Positions 43,593 to 53,000 of a stretch of 64,000 nt of DNA are shown in pieces; within the stretch, counting starts at the first letter, position 1; each line of letters starts with the position of its first letter. The notes under the pieces were generated by a model that searched no databases, was not told the origin of the DNA, and saw nothing but the letters and a program-made list of their open reading frames with translations. The stretch is from Ampelomyces quisqualis (taxonomy: Eukaryota > Ascomycota > Dothideomycetes > Pleosporales > Phaeosphaeriaceae), in contig JAGTXZ010000021.1 of NCBI GenBank assembly GCA_018398575.1, positions 496,001 through 560,000 on the forward strand, in the 5' to 3' direction. Made by a program: the position numbers and the translations under genes.

Positions 43593-44342
43593 ATGCCTAC
43601 GCTTACTAAAGCCTACTTTATCTCTTCTAATATTAATAATAGCTCTATAGTTAAGTCTACTCGCTTAGACTCTACTCTTAGAGCTATAATTAATAACTAT
43701 AATAGACTTAATTTGCAAGACTCTTCTACTATTATAGACTATTTAAATACACTAAGAATAGTCTATTATCTAAAAAGGCTTGCGTACTATAATAGTACTA
43801 GATATCGCTCTACTTTAAGTAAGTTTCTTCTTAGATTATTACTTTATTTATCTACTTTACTAACGTTCTTTAGATCTCTTACATAAAGCTAAAATAGATC
43901 TAGAGTATCTTTTTATTTTAGAAGATACTAGTCTAGATTCTAATCTATACAAAACGTTACAAGAGATTAATCTTTATCTTATTAAGACTAGTATTATTTT
44001 TAAAGACTATAGTAAGTAGTTCTTATTCTAATTCTAAGTATTTACTAATTAATAATAGATCTAATTAGAAGCTTTTATTCTAAACTCTTATATACTCCTC
44101 AAGAGATAGATAAGATTAAAGCTTCTATTATAGAAGAGTCTTGCTTTCTAGAGACTAAGGCTTACTTTATAACTATAGATTTATATTATATTAATAATCT
44201 TAACTTCTATAATACTATCTTCTATTCTAAAGAAGAACTAGAAGTTTTTAAAGATCTTAGAGGTCTAGATCTATATCAAGACTATCTAGATCTTAATCTA
44301 GTACCTTTAGATTATATTAGTTCTAAACTTAAGCGCGAGTAA
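43593..44342 (+). CDS. Accessory gene of the hAT element, unknown family
   Basis: Divergent from the transposase. Exons 43593-43818, 43874-44011 and 44059-44342 give 215 aa with no stop. Intron 1 has GTAAGT, TACTAAC and TTTAG; intron 2 has GTAAGT, TTACTAAT and AATAATAG, both close to consensus and of the local size (55 and 47 bp). All three exons read in frame only when spliced this way. The protein starts MPTLTKAYFISSNINNSS, has YLNTLRIVYYLKRLAYYN, KAKIDLEYLFILEDTS and LLYTPQEIDKIKASIIEES, and ends LDYISSKLKRE. It looks mainly helical and soluble, with no zinc finger, nuclease or helicase motif. I do not recognise it. The gene model is inference from splice signals. Confidence 0.72.
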
Positions 44343-45031
44343 ATAGTAATATCTATATACTTTTACTGGATATTTTCTGTATATAGAAATATATTAGAGT
44401 AATAATATTAAGCTATAGGTATTTCTATACATTATAAGTATTATTCTAAATTTAGTAACTATATTCTATACTATTATTTAAGTAATAAGTAAATATAAAG
44501 TTTAACTATCTACTATATAAGGTATTTAAAAAAATATAGACGTGTCTTATATATATTTTTATTAGAGTAGTAAATAAGTTACTTCTACTTTAATATTTAG
44601 TATAGATATAGCTTAGCTTTATAATATAGGATTATATACCTAGATTTTTTCTTTCTAGTAACTTAGAAGTTACTTAACTTAGACTAGTATTAGTATAGTT
44701 ATAAGATAACCTAAGTATAGATTTAGAAGAAAACTAATCTTAATATATAAGCTAGGTATAGTTTAACTTTAGCTATATATAACTATTTAATTATATATAT
44801 ATTTCTTGTATAACCTAATAAATATAGTAGAAAAAGAGTATTAAAAAGCTTTAGAGTTATAAGATATAAAAAGAAAAGTACTTTAATAATCTATCTCTAA
44901 TATCTATATTTCTTAGGCTAGTAAATAGGTTGTCTCTACTTTTAAATCTAGTAGATTTAAGGCTTAGTTTTCTATTACAATTTTATAGATCTGAATAGCC
45001 GCCTTATAACTGTTTAAAAATTTCCCAATTT

Positions 45032-45134
45032 GGACTAGTATTAACGAAGTTATGGGGCAACCCACTAATTGGGTTAACTGTTAGGTTAGGGTACCCACTT
45101 GTTATTTTAGCGTTATCTTAGCGAATACTAGTCC
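45032..45134. mobile_element. Nested short inverted-repeat insertion (MITE-like)
   Basis: 103 bases of visibly higher GC inside the AT-rich hAT element, ended by GGACTAGTATT and AATACTAGTCC, perfect for 11 bases and partly for about 20. No coding capacity. I see no clear target duplication. Probably a small non-autonomous element inserted into, or captured by, the hAT. Confidence 0.5.
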
Positions 45135-45427
45135 GTTTTAGGTAATTTTTGCGTCTGTGCGTAGCCCTAATGTAGAGCTATAGAATAGCCTACTAAAAAT
45201 CTTTCTAGCACTAATATTGCCTAAGCTATTAAAGAGAAACTAATTACCCTAGTTAGGTACTTATTTACTACTGTAAATTATTTTTATAGTACTAATAATT
45301 ATAGTATTCTAAAAAGTATATACTGTTAACTATAGACTATCTATATATAGTATATACACTTTTATATTATAGCTTTTACTATATAATATTTATCTTCTTA
45401 CTCTTTAAAAGATACTCTATACGTGTA

Positions 45428-45590
45428 TAAGTTACTAATAGTAATTACTTAGTAATTTACTATTTACTATATAGTAATTTACTACTAGTAAGTTACTATA
45501 TAGTAATTACTATATAGTAATTACTATCCACTAAGCCTATTGTAGTATCACTATATAGTAAATAGTAATTTACTAAGTAATTACTTAGTA
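45428..45590. repeat. Right subterminal repeats
   Basis: Same TAGTAATTACTA family as on the left, including GTAATTACTATATAGTAATT repeats and TTACTTAGTAA next to the terminus. The matching arrays tie both ends to one element. Confidence 0.8.
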
Positions 45591-45604
45591 AACCGCCATC
45601 CATG

Positions 45605-45612
45605 CATTGATT
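45605..45612. repeat. hAT target-site duplication, right copy
   Basis: CATTGATT directly after the right terminus; identical to 39745-39752. Confidence 0.9.
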
Positions 45613-46112
45613 GTATCCCTGATTCGCTGCGGCATGGTGTTGGGGAGCAGTTGCTTACCGTCTCAACTTCCTGACGATATCCGGAGCCTCCGGAACGGCA
45701 GTATTGTGGCGGGCGACGTTTCGCATAGAAGCGCGGATCGTGGCGATGAGAAACAGCAAAAACAACTTGTCCTGAAGGGTTCAAAGCCTCATCATTCAAC
45801 ACCAAAAAATGAGCCTTAAAGCGGAGAATTAGGGTAGAGGGACGTCGTCACAAGCTTGGAATTGGTGTATAGTGCAAGGTCACTTTCTGGGTAGGAAAAC
45901 AGCTGTTATAAGTTTAACTCGGCTTTCCGTCGGTCCTGCCTACCTGCAGTAGTGGGGCAGAGTAATGGTCGGACATGTTGGCCTCGTAGGTAGGTTTGTG
46001 GTATGTGATGGCGTCATGAGTTTGTTGTGGGTTCGTTGGTGGAGGGGTAGAAGTATACAAGGAAGGCTTTCTCGGTGCATTCAACAGCAAGATTTCGACT
46101 CAACATATCACC
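45613..46112. other. Upstream region of the aldo-keto reductase gene
   Basis: 500 bases of normal GC between the transposon end and the reductase ATG. No gene recognised. Confidence 0.5.
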
Positions 46113-47084
46113 ATGGTTAAAATCGTCATGGGAAGCGCCAGCTTCAACGCCAACGGCAAATTCAACAACAAAGAATCCTGCAGTCAAGTCCTCGACATTC
46201 TCCTCGCCCACGGCGTCAAAAACATCGACACCGCCCGCCTCTACCAAGGCTCCGAAGTGGCCATTGGCGAGCTCGAGAAACGCACGCAATTCGTCATCGA
46301 CACCAAGCTTGTCGGCGGCTTCAACCCAGGCAACGCCTCCAAAGATCAAGTCATCAAAGACGCCCAAGACAGTCTCGACGTAGTTGGCATCAAGCAATTC
46401 GACATTCTATACATTCATGCTCCCGACGAAACCATTCCGTTCGAAGACACTCTCGCAGGAATCAACGAGGTGTACAAAAAAGGAATATTCCGCCGCTTCG
46501 GGCTATCCAACTTCTCCGTCAAGCAACTGCAACAAGTCCACCACATCTGCAGATCAAACAATTACGTCTTGCCCACCGCATACCAAGGCAACTACTCCCC
46601 CGTCGCCCGCCACCTCGAAACACTCCTCTTCCCCACCCTCAAAAAACTAGGCATCGCTTTCTACGCTTATTCTCCTATTGCAGGCGGCTTCCTGACTAAA
46701 TCCGCTGCCGACCTTGACGCGGGCGCAGGACGCTTCAATGCGCAGGCCGTTGGCGGGCTATATGCGAAACTATACGATTCGCCTGCCATGCGCGAGGCGC
46801 TGGTTCGTTGGAACGCGATTGCGGACAAGGAGGGCGTGAGTAAGGCGGAGCTGGCGTATCGGTGGGTTGCGCATCATAGTGCGCTTGCTGGGGATGGGTT
46901 TGCGCGCGGGGAGGAGAATGCTGTGATTATTGGGGCGAGTAGTCATGCGCAGATTGAGCAGACGGTTGGCGCTATTAAGAAGGGGAAGCTGTCTGGTACG
47001 GCGGCGGAGGGGATTGAGGAGATTTGGACAAGTGTGGAGAGTGTGGCGCCGGTGGACAATTACCATCATTTTAAAAAGGCGTAG
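46113..47084 (+). CDS. Aldo-keto reductase, AKR7 (aflatoxin-aldehyde-reductase-like)
   Basis: NADPH-dependent reductase of dialdehydes and other carbonyls, cytosolic. Intronless, 323 aa, normal family length. The catalytic tetrad is visible: Asp39 and Tyr44 (NIDTARLYQGSE), Lys65 (VIDTKLVGG) and His102 (YIHAPD). GLSNFSVKQL and the NADPH-phosphate-binding end (AVIIGASSHAQIEQ) follow. The first residues (MVKIVMGSASF) are the usual start. It lies 500 bases from the hAT insertion and shows no RIP-type damage. The name refers to the family; substrate is unknown, and a detoxification role is the usual assumption. Confidence 0.93.
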   Translation: MVKIVMGSASFNANGKFNNKESCSQVLDILLAHGVKNIDTARLYQGSEVAIGELEKRTQFVIDTKLVGGFNPGNASKDQVIKDAQDSLDVVGIKQFDILYIHAPDETIPFEDTLAGINEVYKKGIFRRFGLSNFSVKQLQQVHHICRSNNYVLPTAYQGNYSPVARHLETLLFPTLKKLGIAFYAYSPIAGGFLTKSAADLDAGAGRFNAQAVGGLYAKLYDSPAMREALVRWNAIADKEGVSKAELAYRWVAHHSALAGDGFARGEENAVIIGASSHAQIEQTVGAIKKGKLSGTAAEGIEEIWTSVESVAPVDNYHHFKKA

Positions 47085-47255
47085 ATTGGGGGGTTTGGGT
47101 GTGGTGGAGCATATGTGCTTTGTTTGGACAGGCTGCCTGTAGGAGCCAAGTCCTCGTCAGAGGCATTCAGATGAAGTGTTAAATCATGCTGACATGTCCA
47201 CCCAGTAGGTCGGCTGCCGGTCTTGATCACCTCCATTTCCTCCCCGACTGTTGCT

Positions 47256-49084
47256 CTATTGTCCGCGCCCATGTCCTCCCCTCCCACCTCGTCCATCAGA
47301 CTGCGGCACGATCCCACCACGCCCATTACCTTGCGTTCCATGTTGTCCTTTTCCACCCCGCTGCCGAACACCACCTCTTCCACCAAATCCCGCCTGGCCT
47401 CCTCCCCTCACATCTCCCCGTCCTCGTGGCACATGCCCACCCCTCTGGCCCCTGCCCCCTCTACCCTGCCCCGTCATCCTCCAATGCGTCGGAAACGCCT
47501 CCCTCCCCACGGCCCTATGCATGCCACTCATACTCCTAATTGTCAGCGGCCCCGCTTTGCTTTCTCTAACCAACACAGCCGCATGATTCGGCGCCTTAAT
47601 CTTCTTCAGCGTACTTCTGAGCTGTTCCAACAGCGCCGCCAATTTGCGCAGACTTTCCTGTTGATTATCTTCCCACGTCTTTACCCGCGCGCGCGCATCT
47701 TCGTAGCGGACCAGATTGACCGCGCCCGTGTCGGGGACATACGGGCCCGTGTACAGCAACGACGTGCGGCCGAACCAGAGTTGGTCTTGGCACTTGACAG
47801 TCCTGAATTCTTTCCCCTTGTGCGCTTGCGTCTTGAGTTCGACGATTTGACTCGTCGGAACGACATGGCCTTTTTGCAGCACGCGGATCGGCGCGCCGTA
47901 CTTGAACATGGGCCGCGCTGGTAGCCCGCCAGACACAGCTTGATATTCCGATGCAGATAGGTCCGCCGCTTCGACGCCGTCGTCATATGCGTCTGCTTCA
48001 AAGCGACACATCACATTCAGCGGGCCCATGGGATATCGAATAGCGCGGTAGTGGCTCGTCGCGTCTTCCATGCCTTTTGACGGGGCGGTGAAGAAGCGTT
48101 CGAAATTACACCCATGGCTTTTTCCGTCGGAGAATTTCCACCACTTTGACTCATTCCGTACGATTACGAGCGGCAGAATTCTAGTAACACGCGGAGGTTG
48201 TTGCGGTCTGCGAGGACGTCAATGTCGGTGAATTGGTAGAACGGGTTCATGAGGCTGAGGGCTTGGAACATTGGTTCGTAAGGAGTGCGGGGTTGGCGCA
48301 TGTAGTTGTAGTCGGCGTATTCGAAGCCAGAGTCCGGGTCAACGGTGTGGGGCAGGGGAGGAGGGTTCCATTTCGCGGGTTCGCCGGGGACTGGAGGTGT
48401 GTAAGCTTTGATTGTGTGTAGTTTTTAGTAGTCGGGTGACGGCGTTCAGTATAGAAAAGGCCATGTCATGTTGCGTAGACGCTCGCAATGTCTAACACGA
48501 CAACGCAACACAACTTACCAAAGATCGTGTTCGTGTTGTCTGTAGAAGCCTACCAGTTGTACGAGCACAGCAATTCTGGATCTCCATCCCAAGTAACGCT
48601 CGTAGCTACAGGCACGAGCGATGCCAAGTCAATAGTATGCAGCACGCCGCCTGTATCTCTTTCGATGGCCTGAGCAAATTGTTTCTTCTTCCTTTTCTGC
48701 TTCGCATTCGTCTTGGGTGGTTTTTTCGAATCAACGACAGCTTTTGGCGCATCCGAAATTTCTCTCTCGTCATCTTCGTCGTCATCTAGGATCCCTTCTT
48801 GCACAGCTGCAGCGTGATTGGTATTCTGAAGTTCCTGCCAGCTGTTACCTTGCAGAGCAAGTGCTATCCTTGCTTCAAATTTGGATGTTCCGTTTCCACC
48901 TAGGCGCGAGGGTGGCACTGAATTTGTTACTGGTGACTGGTCGATGATTCTGCTTTCAGGCCTATTGTCCAATTTCACGCGCTTCCTGGCACGGCCCCTC
49001 TCCCCGCCCGGCGATTGCTCGCCTAATGCTTTGCAAAGTATGAGTGGAGATCAGAGAGGCTCAATCGATGAACGTACCATGCAT
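47256..49084 (-). pseudogene. RGG-rich fungal gene with in-frame stop and frameshift
   Basis: Model in transcript order: 49084-49078 (ATGCATG), intron 49077-49023, exon 49022-48519, intron 48518-48406 (GTAAGT...ATCAAAG), then coding to 47256. It encodes a basic N-terminus (GRARKRVKLD), an acidic/lysine linker, VATSVTWDGDPELLCSYNW, then a TAG at 48550-48552 inside the exon; the frame goes on as ASTDNTNTIFG. After the second intron it reads PVPGEPAKWNPPPLPHTVDP and LADRNNLRVLLEF, shifts frame near 48,185, and resumes as LVIVRNESKWWKFSDGKSHG. It ends in about 15 RGG/GRGG repeats. Similar fungal proteins are often labelled geranylgeranyl pyrophosphate synthetase without good reason. CAG to TAG would be a RIP-type change. 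Confidence 0.65.
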
Positions 49085-49566
49085 GACTGGTATTCGTTCT
49101 ACTTGCGGAGTTCCAGGAGTGGTGTTGATGGTGGCTTGGCGTGATTCAACAAAGACACCACAGGGACTCGCCTTATAAGCTCGGTGGCTACTTTACATGG
49201 CCCGGGGAGCGAAACCCACGGTGACTTACCCAGTTGAGCCGTCTTATGTTGTTTTGAGATGCAGAAGTGTGAAAGGCGGGTTTGCGCGACGACAAAGATA
49301 TCAGAACGACGTGCACTACCGTTAGCGCGACTGTTTGATTGGTTCAAAATGACAGGGTAACAAACGCGCTGCTCTTTCGCCCAACATAGGTAGCTGTTTT
49401 TACTACACAAACAAATATAAAGATTGTAATATTTGCAAATATTTGCAAATATTTAGTGTTTTGATGTATAGCTGCGATTTGGCTAAGTTTTGGCATCGTA
49501 ATTGCGTTAAACTTACTCTGTACCCCTATTAATACTAGACCTAGCTAGATTTAGGCACATGACCCA

Positions 49567-49644
49567 GTTACATAACCTCGTTACATAACCTAGTTACATA
49601 ACCTAGTTACATAACCTAGTTACATAACCTAGTTACGGAACTTA
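49567..49644. repeat. 13-bp tandem repeat, six units
   Basis: Unit GTTACATAACCTA, five near-identical copies followed by a degenerate sixth (GTTACGGAACTTA), at the entry to the AT-rich block. Confidence 0.85.
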
Positions 49645-50214
49645 GTTACTGTTCTAGTTAACAACAATAGCAGCAACAGTACTATTAGTGCAACGCGTAA
49701 GGCGTCTAGCAGCTGCTCGCTAATCAAAACACTAACTAAGACCTAAGCGCTAAGACTTGTATATATAAACGCTAAGACTCTTACTAAATATTTGTTAAAC
49801 AAACAAATATACACGCTCTAAAACACTAAACAAACAAACAAATATAGCCTGGCTACTAAGCTTTACTAAACATATTAAACATAGGTGCTATATTTGATTT
49901 GATTTGTTTGTTACAGGCTCTACTCTTGCTACTACGCATACAAATAACAACACGCTTCGTTAGCTACAGAAGATAGATAGCTTACCTAAAATCAACGTAT
50001 TCCTAAAATTATAAGATATTCCTATCTTTTATTTTATAAAACTCTGTTAGTGCGTAAACGTTACCAAAAGAGAGGTAGTGCCTTTACACTGCAGTACAAA
50101 CGCAGTGTTAAATACTCTGTATAGAATTGTGTAAAAAAACCCTATAAAATTCTCCTTAGAAACACTACAAAGTTATCTATATTTATACAGTCTATATAAA
50201 TATACCTGCTAAAT

Positions 50215-50403
50215 AGGTATATTTACGCAGAGAGCAGGTATATTTACACAGTAAGCAGGTATATTTATATAATAAGCAGGTATATTTATATAATAAGCAA
50301 GTATATTTACATAATAAGCAGGTATATTTACACAATAAGCAGGTATATTTACATAATAAGCAGGTATATTTACACAATAAGTAGGTATATTTACATAGTA
50401 GTA
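50215..50403. repeat. 21-bp minisatellite, nine units
   Basis: Unit like AGGTATATTTACACAATAAG plus C. Copies differ mainly by C/T (ACACAATAAGC, ACATAATAAGC, ATATAATAAGC), as RIP or slippage plus drift would give. Because 21 is a multiple of three, spurious repetitive open frames appear on the minus strand. Confidence 0.92.
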
Positions 50404-50799
50404 ATGTAACATTAGAATTTAGTTTATAATTAGAGCAATTTGTATCTTATCTTTTAAAATAACCTAGCTTGTTAACTAAGAATAGCAATTTTAAAGTTGT
50501 TTTCTAGGTTGTATTAAAGTAGAACACCTAAGCTACTCTAACAAGATCTATAATACAGTCTACTAATACCTATATTATATTATTATTTTCTTTATCTACT
50601 ATTTAAGGACGTAGCGTTAATTTACTAGCTAGTTTTACCCTTTAATATCTTGCAATTCTAGCCTAGCTTAATATATTAGCTAGATTCTAAAAAAGTGTTA
50701 TAATAGTGCTAAAGGACAGAAGCGCTATTGTTTGTTTTAAGTTAGTGTAGAATATTACAAAAGCGTTACTTTGTAACATAAGGTTCTGTAAATGCGCAG

Positions 50800-53000
50800 A
50801 AAATATACTAACCTTTACTCTAGTTAGTAGTATAAGATTTTTGTATATAACAAGGTTATAGGGCACTATCCCTATATACTAGTAGGCTAGAGAGTTATCT
50901 GTCTATCTTAGTTTACGTTACTATTTAGAATCTATCCTTGCGTTTATATAATGTATAAGGTAGTATACTATAGGCGTTAGATCTTTTTTAGTTACTGTTA
51001 TTAAACTATTTTCTTTAGAGGTTGTGTTACTCTATTAAGCATGCGTTCTTTACTCCTAGATTATAGTACTAATTTCTGCGCTTTAATGCTTATATAGCGT
51101 TAATATAGCAAATATTTTTATTATTTGTAAGAACTGCTCTAGCAACTATTATGTATAACTAGCTAGAAAGCTAAAGTTCTAAATATTCTAGCCTAAGTAG
51201 AGCAGGTAATAGAATTATATAGTATATAATAAAAGTAGGTCTAGATTACCTCTATAATATAGACTCTTATATTTATGCAAGAATAACTATGCGTACGCAT
51301 TAACCTCTATAATTTCTGCGCTTGTAAAGTCCTGTTAGCTAGTGTAGTAGAGTAGCTAACAGTACTATAAGAAGTTTGCTGCGTACTACTTTAGCAAGAA
51401 GTAAGCTATAGTAGAGGCACTATATATTAAGAAGAATAATTGCTATTTATATGTAGTCTAATTAGTAAAGCTACTTATTGCTCTTAGAGCAGTTTCTATG
51501 TAAGTAGGCACTGTTACACGCAACACTACTATACTACAGTTAATAAGTACCTAATTAGTGTTTAGTATTACCTATAGATATTTCTTTATATCCTAGCCTT
51601 TAGTTTAATACTTTGTGCCTTTCTAAAGGTAAAACATAGATTTTAGTATATTATAGTTTATAGAGTGTATAGTGTTAATAGGGAAACTCTTTAGAAAATA
51701 GAAGGTTAGAATATTAACTAGGATAGACTAATAGTTAATACCTAGGTCTCTCTTAAGTACCTTAAAGCTCCTCTTAGTCTTGTCTGTTTACTAGTGCTAC
51801 TTAATTTGTTAAATCTGTTCCTGCATATCTATATTAATAGTAGCAGCTGTGTTATCTGTATGTAAGTAGAAGTACTTACTACCCTTACCTATTATTCTAC
51901 TAAACGTACATATACAATAGCTTTGTTTTGCCTTCTTAGAATATTTTGTACCTATAATATCTGCAATTGCTAGTCTGTCTCTAGTAACTAAGATTAGGTA
52001 GGCTTTAAGTGTAAAATCTATATTTATTGCTCTATTATAAGTATAAACTCTCTAACGCAACTTATGTAGCTCTGTAATTAACAAGTTAAGCTATATATTA
52101 GCATAGTCTTTGTTAAATCCTCTAGGTATAATATAGGTAGTTAACGCGTTTAATGCGTTATTCTTTACTAATAGATATAGGTTAAGGATATATATTATAA
52201 CAGGCGTAACGCTTTAGCGTTTCTTTAAGTTCTTAACTGTGCTAACAGCGTTAAGCGTAAGACGTATAGCTAATTTACAATAATCTTAGAAATATCTATA
52301 TTTCTAGTATTTTTAAAACTAGCTTCTATTAAATATATTAGTGCAAGCTCTTGTGTTAGGCTAGAATAGATTGAATGTCGCCTAGTATACTAATAGCTAC
52401 ACTAAGCGTGTAGCATAGCTATATTAAAGTTAAAGTTATAGAATAAGTAGTAAATATTTAAAAGTGTACCTTAGTTACTTATTATTATTGTATTGCCGCT
52501 AGTTACAAACTAGGTACACTAACACAGTAAGCAGTCTGCCTATATACGCTACACATCTATCTATATAGTAGTATATAGAAATAGGTTAAATAAGGTTGCT
52601 AACTAACTTGCTAAGTATTCTGTAACCTATCTGTATAAGATTACTAATATCTACATTATAATACGTCTTAAGTACTGCACAAATTCTTCTTATCTTCTCT
52701 CTTAGTGTGCTATAGAAGGCATTAAATATATCTAGATCTTCTACATATATGTTGTCTTTGTCCCTAGTTAAAGTAGTAAGTATTTCTTCTATCCAATTAT
52801 ATATGCCTAGATAGTCTTCTTTATCTATATTTTTATTAATACTATTCTAATCTAAGAGGCTAAAACTTAGTGTAGGCTCTAAGACAATTGCTCTATTATC
52901 TTAGGTTTGTGCATCTTTATTTAATATTAAAACATCTAACAATCTATTAGTGTTAAAAGAGATACTATAGCAATAGCAGGCTGTTTTATAGCGCTTTTTT
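50800..53000 (-). mobile_element. Decayed transposase gene (Tnp2/KDZ-like?), minus strand
   Basis: Reading the minus strand gives long collinear protein-like pieces interrupted by stops. Going along the gene: VLEPTLSFSLLD, YNWIEEILTTLTRD and CVAYIGRLLTVLVYLVCN near 52.4-52.9 kb; then RVYTYNRAINIDFTLKAYLI, VTRDRLAIADIIG and YCICTFSRIIG near 51.8-52.1 kb; then SFPINTIHSINYNIL near 51.6 kb and LDLLLLYTI-FYYLLYLG near 51.2 kb. The order of a helical part, a Cys-x-Cys stretch and an INxIHxINYN block suggests the fungal Tnp2-like transposase-related proteins, but I am not sure. Many TAG/TAA codons stand where Gln/Trp would fit, consistent with RIP. Confidence 0.4.

Larger units (their letters stand above)
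39753..45604. mobile_element. Complete hAT DNA transposon, 5,852 bp
   Basis: A single AT-rich element with defined ends. The 8-base inverted termini are CATGGATG (39753-39760) and CATCCATG (45597-45604), bordered by the perfect 8-base direct repeat CATTGATT, the target-site length of hAT elements. Next to each end stand arrays of TAGTAATTACTA-like subterminal repeats. Inside are an intact transposase gene (minus), an intact-looking second gene (plus), and a large palindrome between them. The flanking DNA is of normal GC and the AT/GC switch coincides with the ends, so the compositional island is the transposon itself. The undamaged duplication suggests a fairly recent insertion. Confidence 0.93.

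Noticed and set aside
43497..43886. 129-codon unspliced frame starting inside the palindrome
   Set aside because: It begins at a TTG in the repeat arm and ends by reading into an intron; the spliced model from ATG 43593 explains the data better.
49567..49644. Telomere-type repeat
   Set aside because: The unit GTTACATAACCTA is not the fungal TTAGGG telomere repeat, and the array is short and internal.
50215..50403. CRISPR array
   Set aside because: Contiguous tandem repeat without spacers in a eukaryotic genome.
50192..50412. Repetitive open frames on the minus strand (CKYTCLL-type repeats)
   Set aside because: Produced by the 21-bp minisatellite, whose unit is a multiple of three; not a gene.
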